Part shown: positions 1 to 4,373 of the stretch, in pieces
Numbering within the stretch: position 1 is the stretch's first letter
Layout: each line of letters begins with the position of its first letter
Origin: Thermoplasmata archaeon
Lineage (GTDB): Archaea > Thermoplasmatota > Thermoplasmata > Thermoplasmatales > Thermoplasmataceae
Direction: 5' to 3'
Assembly: GCA_021797225.1 (NCBI GenBank)
Contig: JAKAAE010000080.1
Location: 1 to 7,351, forward strand
DNA: 7,351 nucleotides
The notes under the pieces: generated by a model
Database searches by the model: none
What the model was told of the DNA's origin: nothing
The model's input: the letters and a program-made list of their open reading frames with translations, nothing else
Translations under genes and position numbers: made by a program

Positions 1-51
1 CTGCCGATAAAACCCTAAAAAATTAATAACTAAAAACAGATACAGACTAAG

Positions 52-124
52 GGGCTTGTGGTCCAGTGGTTATGACGCTTCCCTCACACGGAAGAAATCG
101 CCGGTTCAAATCCGGCCAGGCCCA
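52..124 (+). tRNA. tRNA-Val (anticodon CAC)
   Basis: A full cloverleaf can be drawn. The acceptor stem is 52-58 with 117-123 (seven pairs, one G-T), and the discriminator base is A124. The D stem is 61-63/74-76. The anticodon stem 78-82/90-94 has five Watson-Crick pairs and a seven-base loop 83-89, placing CAC at 85-87 (reads GUG, valine). The T stem is 100-104/112-116 with loop TTCAAAT. Conserved T8, A14, G18, G19, A21 and the G15-C48 Levitt pair are all present. CCA is not encoded (the gene is followed by TTCC), as is usual in archaea, and there is no intron. An A/T stretch at about 21-30 is at a suitable distance for a TATA box, but it is weak. I found no convincing second copy of the 3' half in the window, so use as an integration site is not shown. 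Confidence 0.95.
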
Positions 125-161
125 TTCCATTAATGGTAAGTAAACAGACTCATATAACACC

Positions 162-167
162 TTTTTT
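162..167 (+). terminator. T6 tract after tRNA-Val
   Basis: A run of six T lies 38 bases past the tRNA 3' end. Archaeal RNA polymerase commonly stops at T-tracts without needing a hairpin, so this is a fair candidate for the end of the tRNA transcript. A ten-base palindrome, CCATTAATGG, lies between them at 127-136. The assignment rests on composition and position alone. Confidence 0.35.
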
Positions 168-201
168 ATATACACTTAAAGTGTTTCGGATATATATAAA
201 T

Positions 202-230
202 GATTGACTACTTAAAAATAAAAGTCAATC
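202..230. repeat. Hairpin, 8-bp stem, 13-base loop
   Basis: GATTGACT at 202-209 is the exact reverse complement of AGTCAATC at 223-230. It is a stand-alone inverted repeat between the tRNA and the first possible gene. Its strand and role are unknown; a transcript end or a small RNA structure would both fit. Confidence 0.4.
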
Positions 231-410
231 CAATTTTCCAGTGCATCTTGTTATAACTTTCCGTTATCCTTAACTAATTGAGTTTAACAATATTTTTTAT
301 TTAAAGGAATCAACATTTTTGATAAACATCACCTGTATTAAATTCATTAATCACTGCAAAAGACGCAATATATGGAAATTCTGGGCTATACAGTGTAATA
401 CACTAAAACT

Positions 411-420
411 CTAAATATAT
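411..420 (+). promoter_or_regulatory. TATA-like box before small ORF
   Basis: The sequence CTAAATATAT is centred about 29 bases ahead of the ATG at 445, so transcription would start close to that codon. This is the arrangement of a leaderless archaeal gene. An alternative is a TTG start at 436 with the partial ribosome site AGAGGG at 421-426. The surrounding DNA is so AT-rich that TATA-like words are common, hence low confidence. Confidence 0.3.
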
Positions 421-444
421 AGAGGGAATATATATTTGATAAAA

Positions 445-615
445 ATGACAAATGGTTTTAATATAAGACATGAGAGAAATAAACAAAGGAATAAGCTTGT
501 TGGTTCAGAAAGGTCTCTTAAACTTAATTTGCTATTCGGATCGTATACTATGACGAATATTTACAAACCGGTTCAGGCGAATAAACGTAGAGTAGGTACC
601 AGGCCATATAAATAA
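445..615 (+). CDS. Possible small basic protein, 56 aa
   Basis: An ATG-started frame of 56 codons ends at TAA 613-615. No family is recognised. The product is strongly basic (many Lys and Arg against few acidic residues), rich in Asn, has no membrane segment, and ends in a cluster containing KRRVGTRPYK. Base composition is visibly less AT-rich than the flanks, and a TATA-like box sits about 29 bases upstream, so a short leaderless gene is plausible. An in-frame TTG at 436 would add three residues. A segment at 1623-1649 resembles codons 34-41 of this frame (YTMxNIYK). Against it: it is short, isolated, and no homology can be tested here. It could encode a small nucleic-acid-binding protein, or be a chance frame. 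Confidence 0.38.
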   Translation: MTNGFNIRHERNKQRNKLVGSERSLKLNLLFGSYTMTNIYKPVQANKRRVGTRPYK

Positions 616-724
616 TCAGCACAAAATTCACCATATAAAATTATACGGAATTAAAATAAAAATAATTATCCCTTTTAATCTGTTCTCATCTACAATACAG
701 AGTTTTTAATTAATATCTGAAGCT

Positions 725-778
725 ATAATCGTTATAATTTAAAACGATTATATAATCCTTGTTATCGGCTACGATTAT
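725..778. repeat. Double-hairpin core, copy 1
   Basis: P is ATAATCGTT (725-733), loop 1 ATAATTTAA, P' AACGATTAT (743-751, exact), second P ATAATCCTT (752-760, one change), loop 2 GTTATCGGC, second P' TACGATTAT (770-778). The outer arms also pair exactly as CTATAATCGT (723-732) with ACGATTATAG (771-780). Thus 725-733 can pair with either the near or the far arm, and the two foldings exclude each other. It is preceded by TTTTTAATTAATAT (703-716). The tail is AGGTTTTCC and then a long wobble hairpin at about 787-808. Confidence 0.85.
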
Positions 779-853
779 AGGTTTTCCTTATATATGTATA
801 TGTGTGAGTAAAAATATCCCTGCGGTTCTGTATATCCATTATCTATTTCATCC

Positions 854-907
854 ATGAACCTTTATTGGTAAAAGATTTATACAGACCTTTATATCTGCAA
901 GGTTCAT
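854..907. repeat. Double-hairpin core, copy 2
   Basis: P is ATGAACCTT (854-862), loop 1 TATTGGTAA, P' AAGATTTAT (872-880, pairs with one wobble and one mismatch), second P ACAGACCTT (881-889, 6 of 9), loop 2 TATATCTGC, second P' AAGGTTCAT (899-907). The outermost arms match perfectly over ten bases (853-862 with 899-908). This is the most diverged copy inside, yet it keeps the exact six-by-nine spacing. The tail starts GCCTGTTATA, like GCCTTTTTTA of copy 5. Confidence 0.75.
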
Positions 908-1001
908 GCCTGTTATAGCTATATGTATATATGATATTACTGACGGGAGAACATACAATATAAAATCTCTTAAAATATTATTTTGGTTTTAATTAACATT
1001 C

Positions 1002-1055
1002 ATAACAGTTATACTTTAAAACTGTCATATGACAGTTAAATGATGGGAGTGTTAT
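1002..1055. repeat. Double-hairpin core, copy 3
   Basis: P is ATAACAGTT (1002-1010), loop 1 ATACTTTAA, P' AACTGTCAT (1020-1028), second P ATGACAGTT (1029-1037), loop 2 AAATGATGG, second P' GAGTGTTAT (1047-1055). The inner P'-P junction is a perfect 18-bp palindrome, AACTGTCATATGACAGTT. The last arm has kept the T that matches the first P (ATAA) rather than the second (ATGA). The tail is ACC, a T5 run, then an eight-pair hairpin, CGTGTATT/AATATACG with loop TGC, and GATTTGATG (1084-1092). The upstream flank TTTTAATTAACATTC is 987-1001. Confidence 0.87.
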
Positions 1056-1110
1056 ACCGTTTTTACGTGTATTTGCAATATACGATTTGATGCATGAAGA
1101 TTTAATATTC

Positions 1111-1164
1111 ATAAGTCTTTTATTTTATAAGACTTATATAAGTCTTAAGTGCTGGGACACTTAT
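1111..1164. repeat. Double-hairpin core, copy 4
   Basis: P is ATAAGTCTT (1111-1119), loop 1 TTATTTTAT, P' AAGACTTAT (1129-1137, exact), second P ATAAGTCTT (1138-1146, exact), loop 2 AAGTGCTGG, second P' GACACTTAT (1156-1164). The inner junction is again a perfect 18-bp palindrome. An alternative short hairpin, TAAGTG/CACTTA (1146-1151/1158-1163), overlaps the second one. The tail is CATATTT-GGC-AAATATG (1167-1183) enclosed by ATACC/GGTAT (1163-1167/1188-1192), with GATTTGGTATG in place of GATTTGATG. Confidence 0.87.
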
Positions 1165-1261
1165 ACCATATTTGGCAAATATGATTTGGTATGCCTCAGA
1201 TAAATAATAATAGTGAATTTTTAAAGAAAATAAGATGGTATTGTTTTAATTTACATGCTCA

Positions 1262-1315
1262 TATTAAGTTTTATTTAATAACTTAATAAATTAAGTTTGT
1301 TGTCGTGAGTTAAGA
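1262..1315. repeat. Double-hairpin core, copy 5
   Basis: P is TATTAAGTT (1262-1270), loop 1 TTATTTAAT, P' AACTTAATA (1280-1288, exact), second P AATTAAGTT (1289-1297, one change), loop 2 TGTTGTCGT, second P' GAGTTAAGA (1307-1315, weaker). The upstream flank TTTTAATTTACATGCTC (1244-1260) resembles that of copy 3. The tail is GCC, a T6 run, ACGTATATTGCATATATATG and GATTTGATG (1344-1352), closely matching the copy 3 tail. Confidence 0.82.
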
Positions 1316-1362
1316 GCCTTTTTTACGTATATTGCATATATATGATTTGATGTATCTGTCAG

Positions 1363-1819
1363 TACGAAGGACAAAGAGCAAATCCAGAGACCATCTAATC
1401 ATATTAATGCAATATTGCAACGCCTGGGTGTATATCAAGGATTGAGTTACCTTACATCATTAAATATGGTATGTATCTGTCCATTAGTTCTTTCAAAATG
1501 CATGATATGGAATATACGTGCATATTCATGCATGATAAATTTATTGCATATTTTTAAACATCTTGGATAATAATATTGCATATTAACGTTGAAATAAAAT
1601 TGATGCAAAATTTTGGTTAATATATACTATGGGAAATATATACAAAACCAATAATGGTACTCCAGCAGATATAAAATACATTAAATAAAATAAAAAAATT
1701 AAAATCTAATAAGAAGATATTGTTTATAATTAGGGGATCTAACCAAATTCAGGAACAAGTTTCTGGAAGAGAGAAGTAAAAAGGAGAAAAGGAGATTGAA
1801 AAGAAAAATCAATATAAAC
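1363..1819. other. Non-coding stretch between array and membrane-protein gene
   Basis: There is no convincing gene. It contains a perfect 12-bp palindrome, TGCAATATTGCA (1408-1419). A sequence at 1448-1481 resembles the repeat tails (TACC...GGTATGTATCTGTC; ATGTATCTGTC is shared with the copy 5 tail at 1351-1361). It also holds a strong hairpin at 1499-1532, a short match to the small ORF at 1623-1649, and a very purine-rich tract from about 1735 to 1832 that is probably the 5' leader of the downstream genes. Confidence 0.5.
1499..1532. repeat. 11-bp stem-loop
   Basis: TGCATGATATG (1499-1509) pairs with CATA (1521-1524) and TCATGCA (1526-1532), leaving a single bulged T at 1525 and an eleven-base loop. 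Downstream is a T5 run in TATTTTTAA (about 1549-1557), so a transcript end on the + strand is possible. It does not follow the nine-base block spacing of the array. Confidence 0.45.
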
Positions 1820-1825
1820 AGGAGG
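1820..1825 (+). promoter_or_regulatory. Strong Shine-Dalgarno site AGGAGG
   Basis: AGGAGG stands seven bases before a GTG at 1833 and only one base before an ATG at 1827. The spacing favours the GTG. It is the clearest ribosome site in the window and serves either an 18-codon leader ORF or, by coupling, the membrane-protein gene beginning at 1886. Confidence 0.6.
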
Positions 1826-1832
1826 AATGAAA

Positions 1833-1889
1833 GTGTCTCAATATTATACTAAAAAACTGTCAAAATTTTGGGGGGACAGATCACAATGA
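1833..1889 (+). CDS. 18-codon ORF coupled to the next gene
   Basis: The GTG at 1833, seven bases after AGGAGG, opens a frame ending at TGA 1887-1889 ([18 protein letters not shown]). An ATG at 1827 would add two residues but is too close to the ribosome site. The stop overlaps the ATG of the next gene as ATGA, the classical form of translational coupling. The peptide is basic and aromatic and matches nothing I know. Three readings are possible: a leader peptide that passes ribosomes on; the true N-terminus of the membrane protein joined by a -1 shift on the T4G6 tract at 1866-1875; or a sequencing or genuine indel in that tract. Its position is strong evidence of translation; its identity as a separate protein is not. 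Confidence 0.42.
1866..1875 (+). other. T4G6 tract at the ORF overlap
   Basis: Four T then six G lie inside the overlap of the 18-codon ORF and the TTG-extended frame of the membrane protein. One extra base (or a -1 ribosomal slip) here would fuse the two frames into a single protein of about 230 residues. Such tracts are known sites of slippage in other organisms; slippage here is inference. The G run may alternatively act as a weak ribosome site for the ATG at 1886. Confidence 0.4.
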
Positions 1890-2524
1890 TTCTTATTCTC
1901 GAATCATTTTTAGTTTCATTGTTAGCTATAATCATAGCTCAGTGGTTATGGAAGTTCTATATGGGCCCTAAGATAGTGCTCACTGTTGATGATAAGGTTG
2001 CTTCTCATCCTGTGAATAGAATAAAATACTACAAAATTGGCGTTAAAAACATAGGATATACTTCTGCTAAATCTGCAACCGTTTACATTAATATCCCGAA
2101 AGTATCACAAAGGGACTTTATACCAAAGTGGGATTCTACACCGGAGGCAGGGGTTGCAGGAAACCAGTTTCTTTTTGATTATTACCAAAAAGTTGACCTT
2201 CCTCCAAAAGGAATTCATAAAGAATTAATACCAATTTTGATAAGTCCAACTGTAACGATAGATAAAAAGCCGTATAACCCGAACCATTTATACATATTTT
2301 CAAATTTTCATCATTATTCTTTAGGTAACGCAGATATCGAAATTAGCCCTAGTAGAGACAAATACCAAGGGCATATTTACATTGCATGTGAAAATTATTG
2401 TTCTAAATTTAAACTATATATCTTATATGAAGAGGTTGGAAAAAAACCTATTATAGAACTCAAACCAGAATATGTGAGTAGGTTGCTTTTCAGGAAAGGC
2501 AAGGTAGAGACGAGGGTCAATTAG
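1886..2524 (+). CDS. Membrane-anchored protein with beta-rich domain, unknown function
   Basis: From the ATG at 1886 the product has 212 residues. Residues 1-23 form one hydrophobic segment ([16 protein letters not shown] and on to QWLWK), an N-terminal anchor without a clear signal-peptidase site. The rest looks beta-rich. The segment [18 protein letters not shown] followed by VYI (about 48-68) resembles the strand-turn-strand of Ig-like/CARDB folds, where an N-x-G turn is followed by A-x-x-A. Lysines right after the anchor suggest, by the positive-inside rule, that the domain faces the cytoplasm. A TTG at 1868 would add six residues (GGQITM). I prefer the ATG because it overlaps the stop of the upstream ORF (ATGA) and has the G6A stretch nine bases ahead. 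No family name can be given with confidence. A T6 tract follows at 2558-2563. Confidence 0.75.
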
Positions 2525-2821
2525 AATATGAATTATTTATTAAAACTTAAGGAATTATTTTTTAGGATTATCAAAATATAATATATAATTTCATATCTTC
2601 AATAATTTTTGTTTTTAAAATGCCTCCATAAGTTCAAAAAATTAGATATAATTTTTAACACCCCTCCCCTAGAATTATACCACAAAGACATTTTATCGAT
2701 GTTTTTTGTTTCATTTTTTGCATTTTTAAACTGTAAATTTCTCCATCATATCACCTCATTATATTCTAATTTATATTTATCTATTTCTATATATTCCACT
2801 TGATAACTGTCCAAATAATAA
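2525..2821. other. AT-rich stretch without a clear gene
   Basis: The + strand frame at 2609-2803 is made almost only of Phe, Leu, Ile, Ser and Lys, with no ribosome site, and looks like composition rather than a gene. On the - strand a good GAGGTGAT site near 2750 leads only to seven codons. A C-rich patch at about 2662-2670 (CCCCTCCCC) stands out against the AT background. The right edge abuts the transposase remnant. Confidence 0.45.
2558..2563 (+). terminator. T6 tract after membrane-protein gene
   Basis: Six T lie 34 bases past the stop codon, with further T-rich runs at about 2607-2616. This is compatible with an archaeal T-tract transcript end. No stable hairpin is needed or seen. Confidence 0.35.
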
Positions 2822-3130
2822 ATAGTACGCACCAACGTTGAATACGCTTTCATTGTATACAAGAATGACCTTGAAACGGATATATCATATATCAGGGATG
2901 GCCACATGCTTTCATCCTACATGTTCCTTAATTTACTGACACTTTACCTGCATTTCCAGGTACTTAACATGATAGATGGAAAATACAGTGTAAGGGATGT
3001 TCTGCTCATCCTTTCCAGGATAAAAATATACAGTACAGGGAAAACTGAGATGGTAAGCGAAATACCGAAAAAGGCAAAGGAACTTATATCAAAGTTAGGG
3101 ATAGACCTGGACATATTACGTAAAAAATGA
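2822..3130 (+). pseudogene. 3' remnant of an IS4-type DDE transposase
   Basis: One frame is open from just after two stop codons (2816-2821) to TGA 3128-3130, 102 codons. It contains R-x3-E-x6-K (Arg at 2828, Glu at 2840, Lys at 2861), the later part of the Y-x2-R-x3-E-x6-K signature of IS4-superfamily transposases, whose Glu is the third catalytic acid. The position of the signature Tyr is the stop TAA at 2819-2821. After it come KNDLETD and a hydrophobic helix with FLNLLTLYLH. The C-terminus, EIPKKAKELISKLGIDL and onward, is of the kind seen in IS4/IS1634-like elements of Thermoplasmatales. The two upstream catalytic Asp and the left end are missing, so it cannot be active. An ATG at 2906 gives 74 residues but is probably not a real start. 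Exact subfamily is uncertain. Confidence 0.8.
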
Positions 3131-3180
3131 AGAGTTAAGGATAAACCTATTTTTTACTACCAAATTCCAGAGATGAGCAT

Positions 3181-3309
3181 TTATTTTTTCCCTTGTTGCA
3201 TATCAATCATCATATATAACTGCCCAATGGCATCTCTTATGCTTTCTGCTATTGCCTTTGCTACTTTGGCAGCCATCCTCAAGCTTAATAACTTAATGCG
3301 TTTTGACAT
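3181..3309 (-). CDS. Possible small helical protein, 42 aa
   Basis: The frame runs from ATG (3307-3309 on the complement) to TAA at 3181-3183. The peptide is Ala-, Lys- and Met-rich and reads as one amphipathic helix (AAKVAKAIAESIRDAIG), with basic ends. No family is recognised. The frame upstream of the ATG stays open for a dozen more codons without another start, so this could be the C-terminal end of a broken gene rather than a complete one. It faces the transposase remnant tail to tail, 50 bases away. The hydrophobic + strand frame over the same bases (3173-3355) looks like its mirror and was left out. No clear promoter or ribosome site is seen. Confidence 0.25.
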   Translation of the reverse strand: MSKRIKLLSLRMAAKVAKAIAESIRDAIGQLYMMIDMQQGKK

Positions 3310-3451
3310 ATGTACATTTTTATGGATGCTGTTGCACGAGAAAAGTCATGTCTAACATAAAGTCTAAAGGCACATCCCCATAAATGGAACTTATGAAAAC
3401 CCTCTGGCACTCTAACATGTGCTGAAATTATATTTCAACCATTAATAATAT

Positions 3452-3460
3452 TTTTATATT
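3452..3460 (+). promoter_or_regulatory. TATA box of the zinc-cluster gene
   Basis: TTTTATATT is centred 24 bases before the ATG at 3480, and no ribosome site lies between. This is the spacing expected when transcription begins at or next to the start codon, so the gene is probably leaderless. It also argues against the TTG at 3459 as the start, since that would lie in the promoter. Confidence 0.5.
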
Positions 3461-3479
3461 GTTAATTATTATAAAAACA

Positions 3480-4373
3480 ATGAAGCCAATAGATAAATTT
3501 AACAGGCCAATAAACAAAAAAACTTTTGAAATAATTGCTGGGATTGGTGACCGATTATTTAGAATAGGGTATGGTGAATCTTCGAAAAAACCAAATTTAT
3601 TTTATTTCAATGATCTGGAAATGACGTTTTTTGCAGATTTCAGAGGAACCGATGAGGTTCCTATATGGGAAGATCCAAGGCCGCTTCTATACTGGAAAAA
3701 GAATAAAGAAATAGATAGCAAGGAAATTATTACAAGAATTGTTGATCATTACGGCCTGCTTGGGTCTGTTCATGTTGAAACAAGAACTTCGTTTTATGAA
3801 AATGTAGAACCTGACAGCTATACAAACGAAAATAAATATAATTTTGAAGATTGTATTCATGATAAGTATAAAATTCCATATTTTTTAATGGATCTTGATT
3901 ACCAGTCACTTCAGCGTTACAGGCTCACCGGAAAAGTAGAATATTATAATGAATTGGAATATGATTCACAGGATGGCATATGCAAATTCTGTAGAGAAGA
4001 ATTCGACTCCGATGGATTTTTCTGCTCTGAAGAATGTAGGGTTAAATATATAAAAAGGCTTATAGCTATAATTATTTACAATGCACCGCGCTGTGATATC
4101 TGCCATTCTTTAATTTTAAACCACGGAGGAATTACGACCGATGATTATACTTTTTTAAATAAATCCACATTTGAGGAGTTTAATCAGTATATTAACTTAA
4201 AAGCAAAGGAAGGCTTTCATAAATACCATAAATCATATTTTCCGGTAACTGTTTTAAACGTATGCGATGATTGCTATACTGATATTAAGCATAATAAATA
4301 TCCAGAACTTAAACCTCCAAAAGGCGATAGAAAAAAATTCCTTCAGAATACTCGTGATAATGTTAAATTATAA
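3480..4373 (+). CDS. Two-zinc-cluster protein with HNH-like C-terminal domain, unknown function
   Basis: From the ATG at 3480 the product has 297 residues; a TTG at 3459 would add seven but overlaps the TATA box. The first 160 or so residues are mixed alpha/beta, acidic and aromatic, without a motif I know. Residues 168-186 hold C-x2-C-x10-C-x3-C within CKFCREE...FFCSEEC, a pattern like FCS/TRASH-type zinc fingers. A second pair of knuckles follows: CDICH at 205-209 and CDDC at 262-265. Just before the latter comes HKYHKSYFP and then VLNVCDDCYTDIKH. That layout (C-x2-C, His-rich turn, C-x2-C near the end) resembles treble-clef HNH domains, in which the turn supplies the catalytic His. Here the usual HH is YH and the last CH is CY, so nuclease activity is doubtful; the domain may only bind nucleic acid or protein. 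It converges on the restriction operon. Confidence 0.75.
   Translation: MKPIDKFNRPINKKTFEIIAGIGDRLFRIGYGESSKKPNLFYFNDLEMTFFADFRGTDEVPIWEDPRPLLYWKKNKEIDSKEIITRIVDHYGLLGSVHVETRTSFYENVEPDSYTNENKYNFEDCIHDKYKIPYFLMDLDYQSLQRYRLTGKVEYYNELEYDSQDGICKFCREEFDSDGFFCSEECRVKYIKRLIAIIIYNAPRCDICHSLILNHGGITTDDYTFLNKSTFEEFNQYINLKAKEGFHKYHKSYFPVTVLNVCDDCYTDIKHNKYPELKPPKGDRKKFLQNTRDNVKL

Larger units (their letters stand above)
125..444. other. AT-rich non-coding stretch after the tRNA
   Basis: No reading frame of useful length is seen on either strand. It holds the T6 tract, an ACACTT/AAGTGT inverted repeat at about 172-184, and a clean hairpin with eight-base arms GATTGACT (202-209) and AGTCAATC (223-230). 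None of these fits the 54-bp repeat design found further on. The right end (411-444) holds a TATA-like box in front of a possible small gene. Confidence 0.5.
700..1362. repeat. Array of five structured double-hairpin repeats
   Basis: Five copies of one design are spaced 109-151 bases apart (core start to core start). Each core is 54 bp, read as six nine-base blocks: P, loop 1, P', P, loop 2, P', where P' is the reverse complement of P. The P words are ATAATCGTT, ATGAACCTT, ATAACAGTT, ATAAGTCTT and TATTAAGTT. They differ between copies but agree within a copy, so pairing is kept while sequence changes. Loop 1 has a shared A/T character (near WTAYTTTAW); loop 2 has G at its eighth base in all five. 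A variable A/T hairpin tail follows, with GATTTGATG or a relative in three copies. A TTTTAATTWA-like flank precedes three of the five. There are no ORFs between copies. Listed strand-neutral because the core is nearly self-inverse; the T-runs after some cores suggest + strand transcription. No known family is recognised. Confidence 0.85.

Noticed and set aside
567..606. CCGGTTCA and CCAGGCCA words resembling the tRNA T-arm and 3' end, a possible attachment-site remnant
   Set aside because: The words are only 7-8 bases, separated by unrelated sequence, and lie inside the small ORF; no continuous match to the tRNA exists.
700..1362. CRISPR array
   Set aside because: Repeats are not identical between copies, spacing varies from 109 to 151, and the nine-base words differ from copy to copy; no cas gene is present.
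700..1362. Box C/D sRNAs or tRNA-like elements
   Set aside because: No paired RTGATGA and CTGA boxes at proper spacing, and no T-arm or anticodon-arm consensus in the units.
1730..1852. Forty-codon open + strand frame encoding a very basic Lys/Arg/Glu-rich peptide just before the 18-codon ORF
   Set aside because: It has no ATG or GTG, and the purine-rich composition by itself yields Lys, Arg and Glu codons. The tract is better explained as a purine-rich 5' leader, although a gene-end fragment cannot be excluded.
2609..2803. 64-codon + strand frame rich in Phe, Leu, Ser
   Set aside because: No ribosome site or promoter at a good distance, composition follows the T-rich DNA, no domain pattern.
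3173..3355. 60-codon hydrophobic + strand frame
   Set aside because: It is the mirror of a Lys/Ala-rich helix coded on the - strand; the apparent membrane segments are what the antisense of such codons produces.
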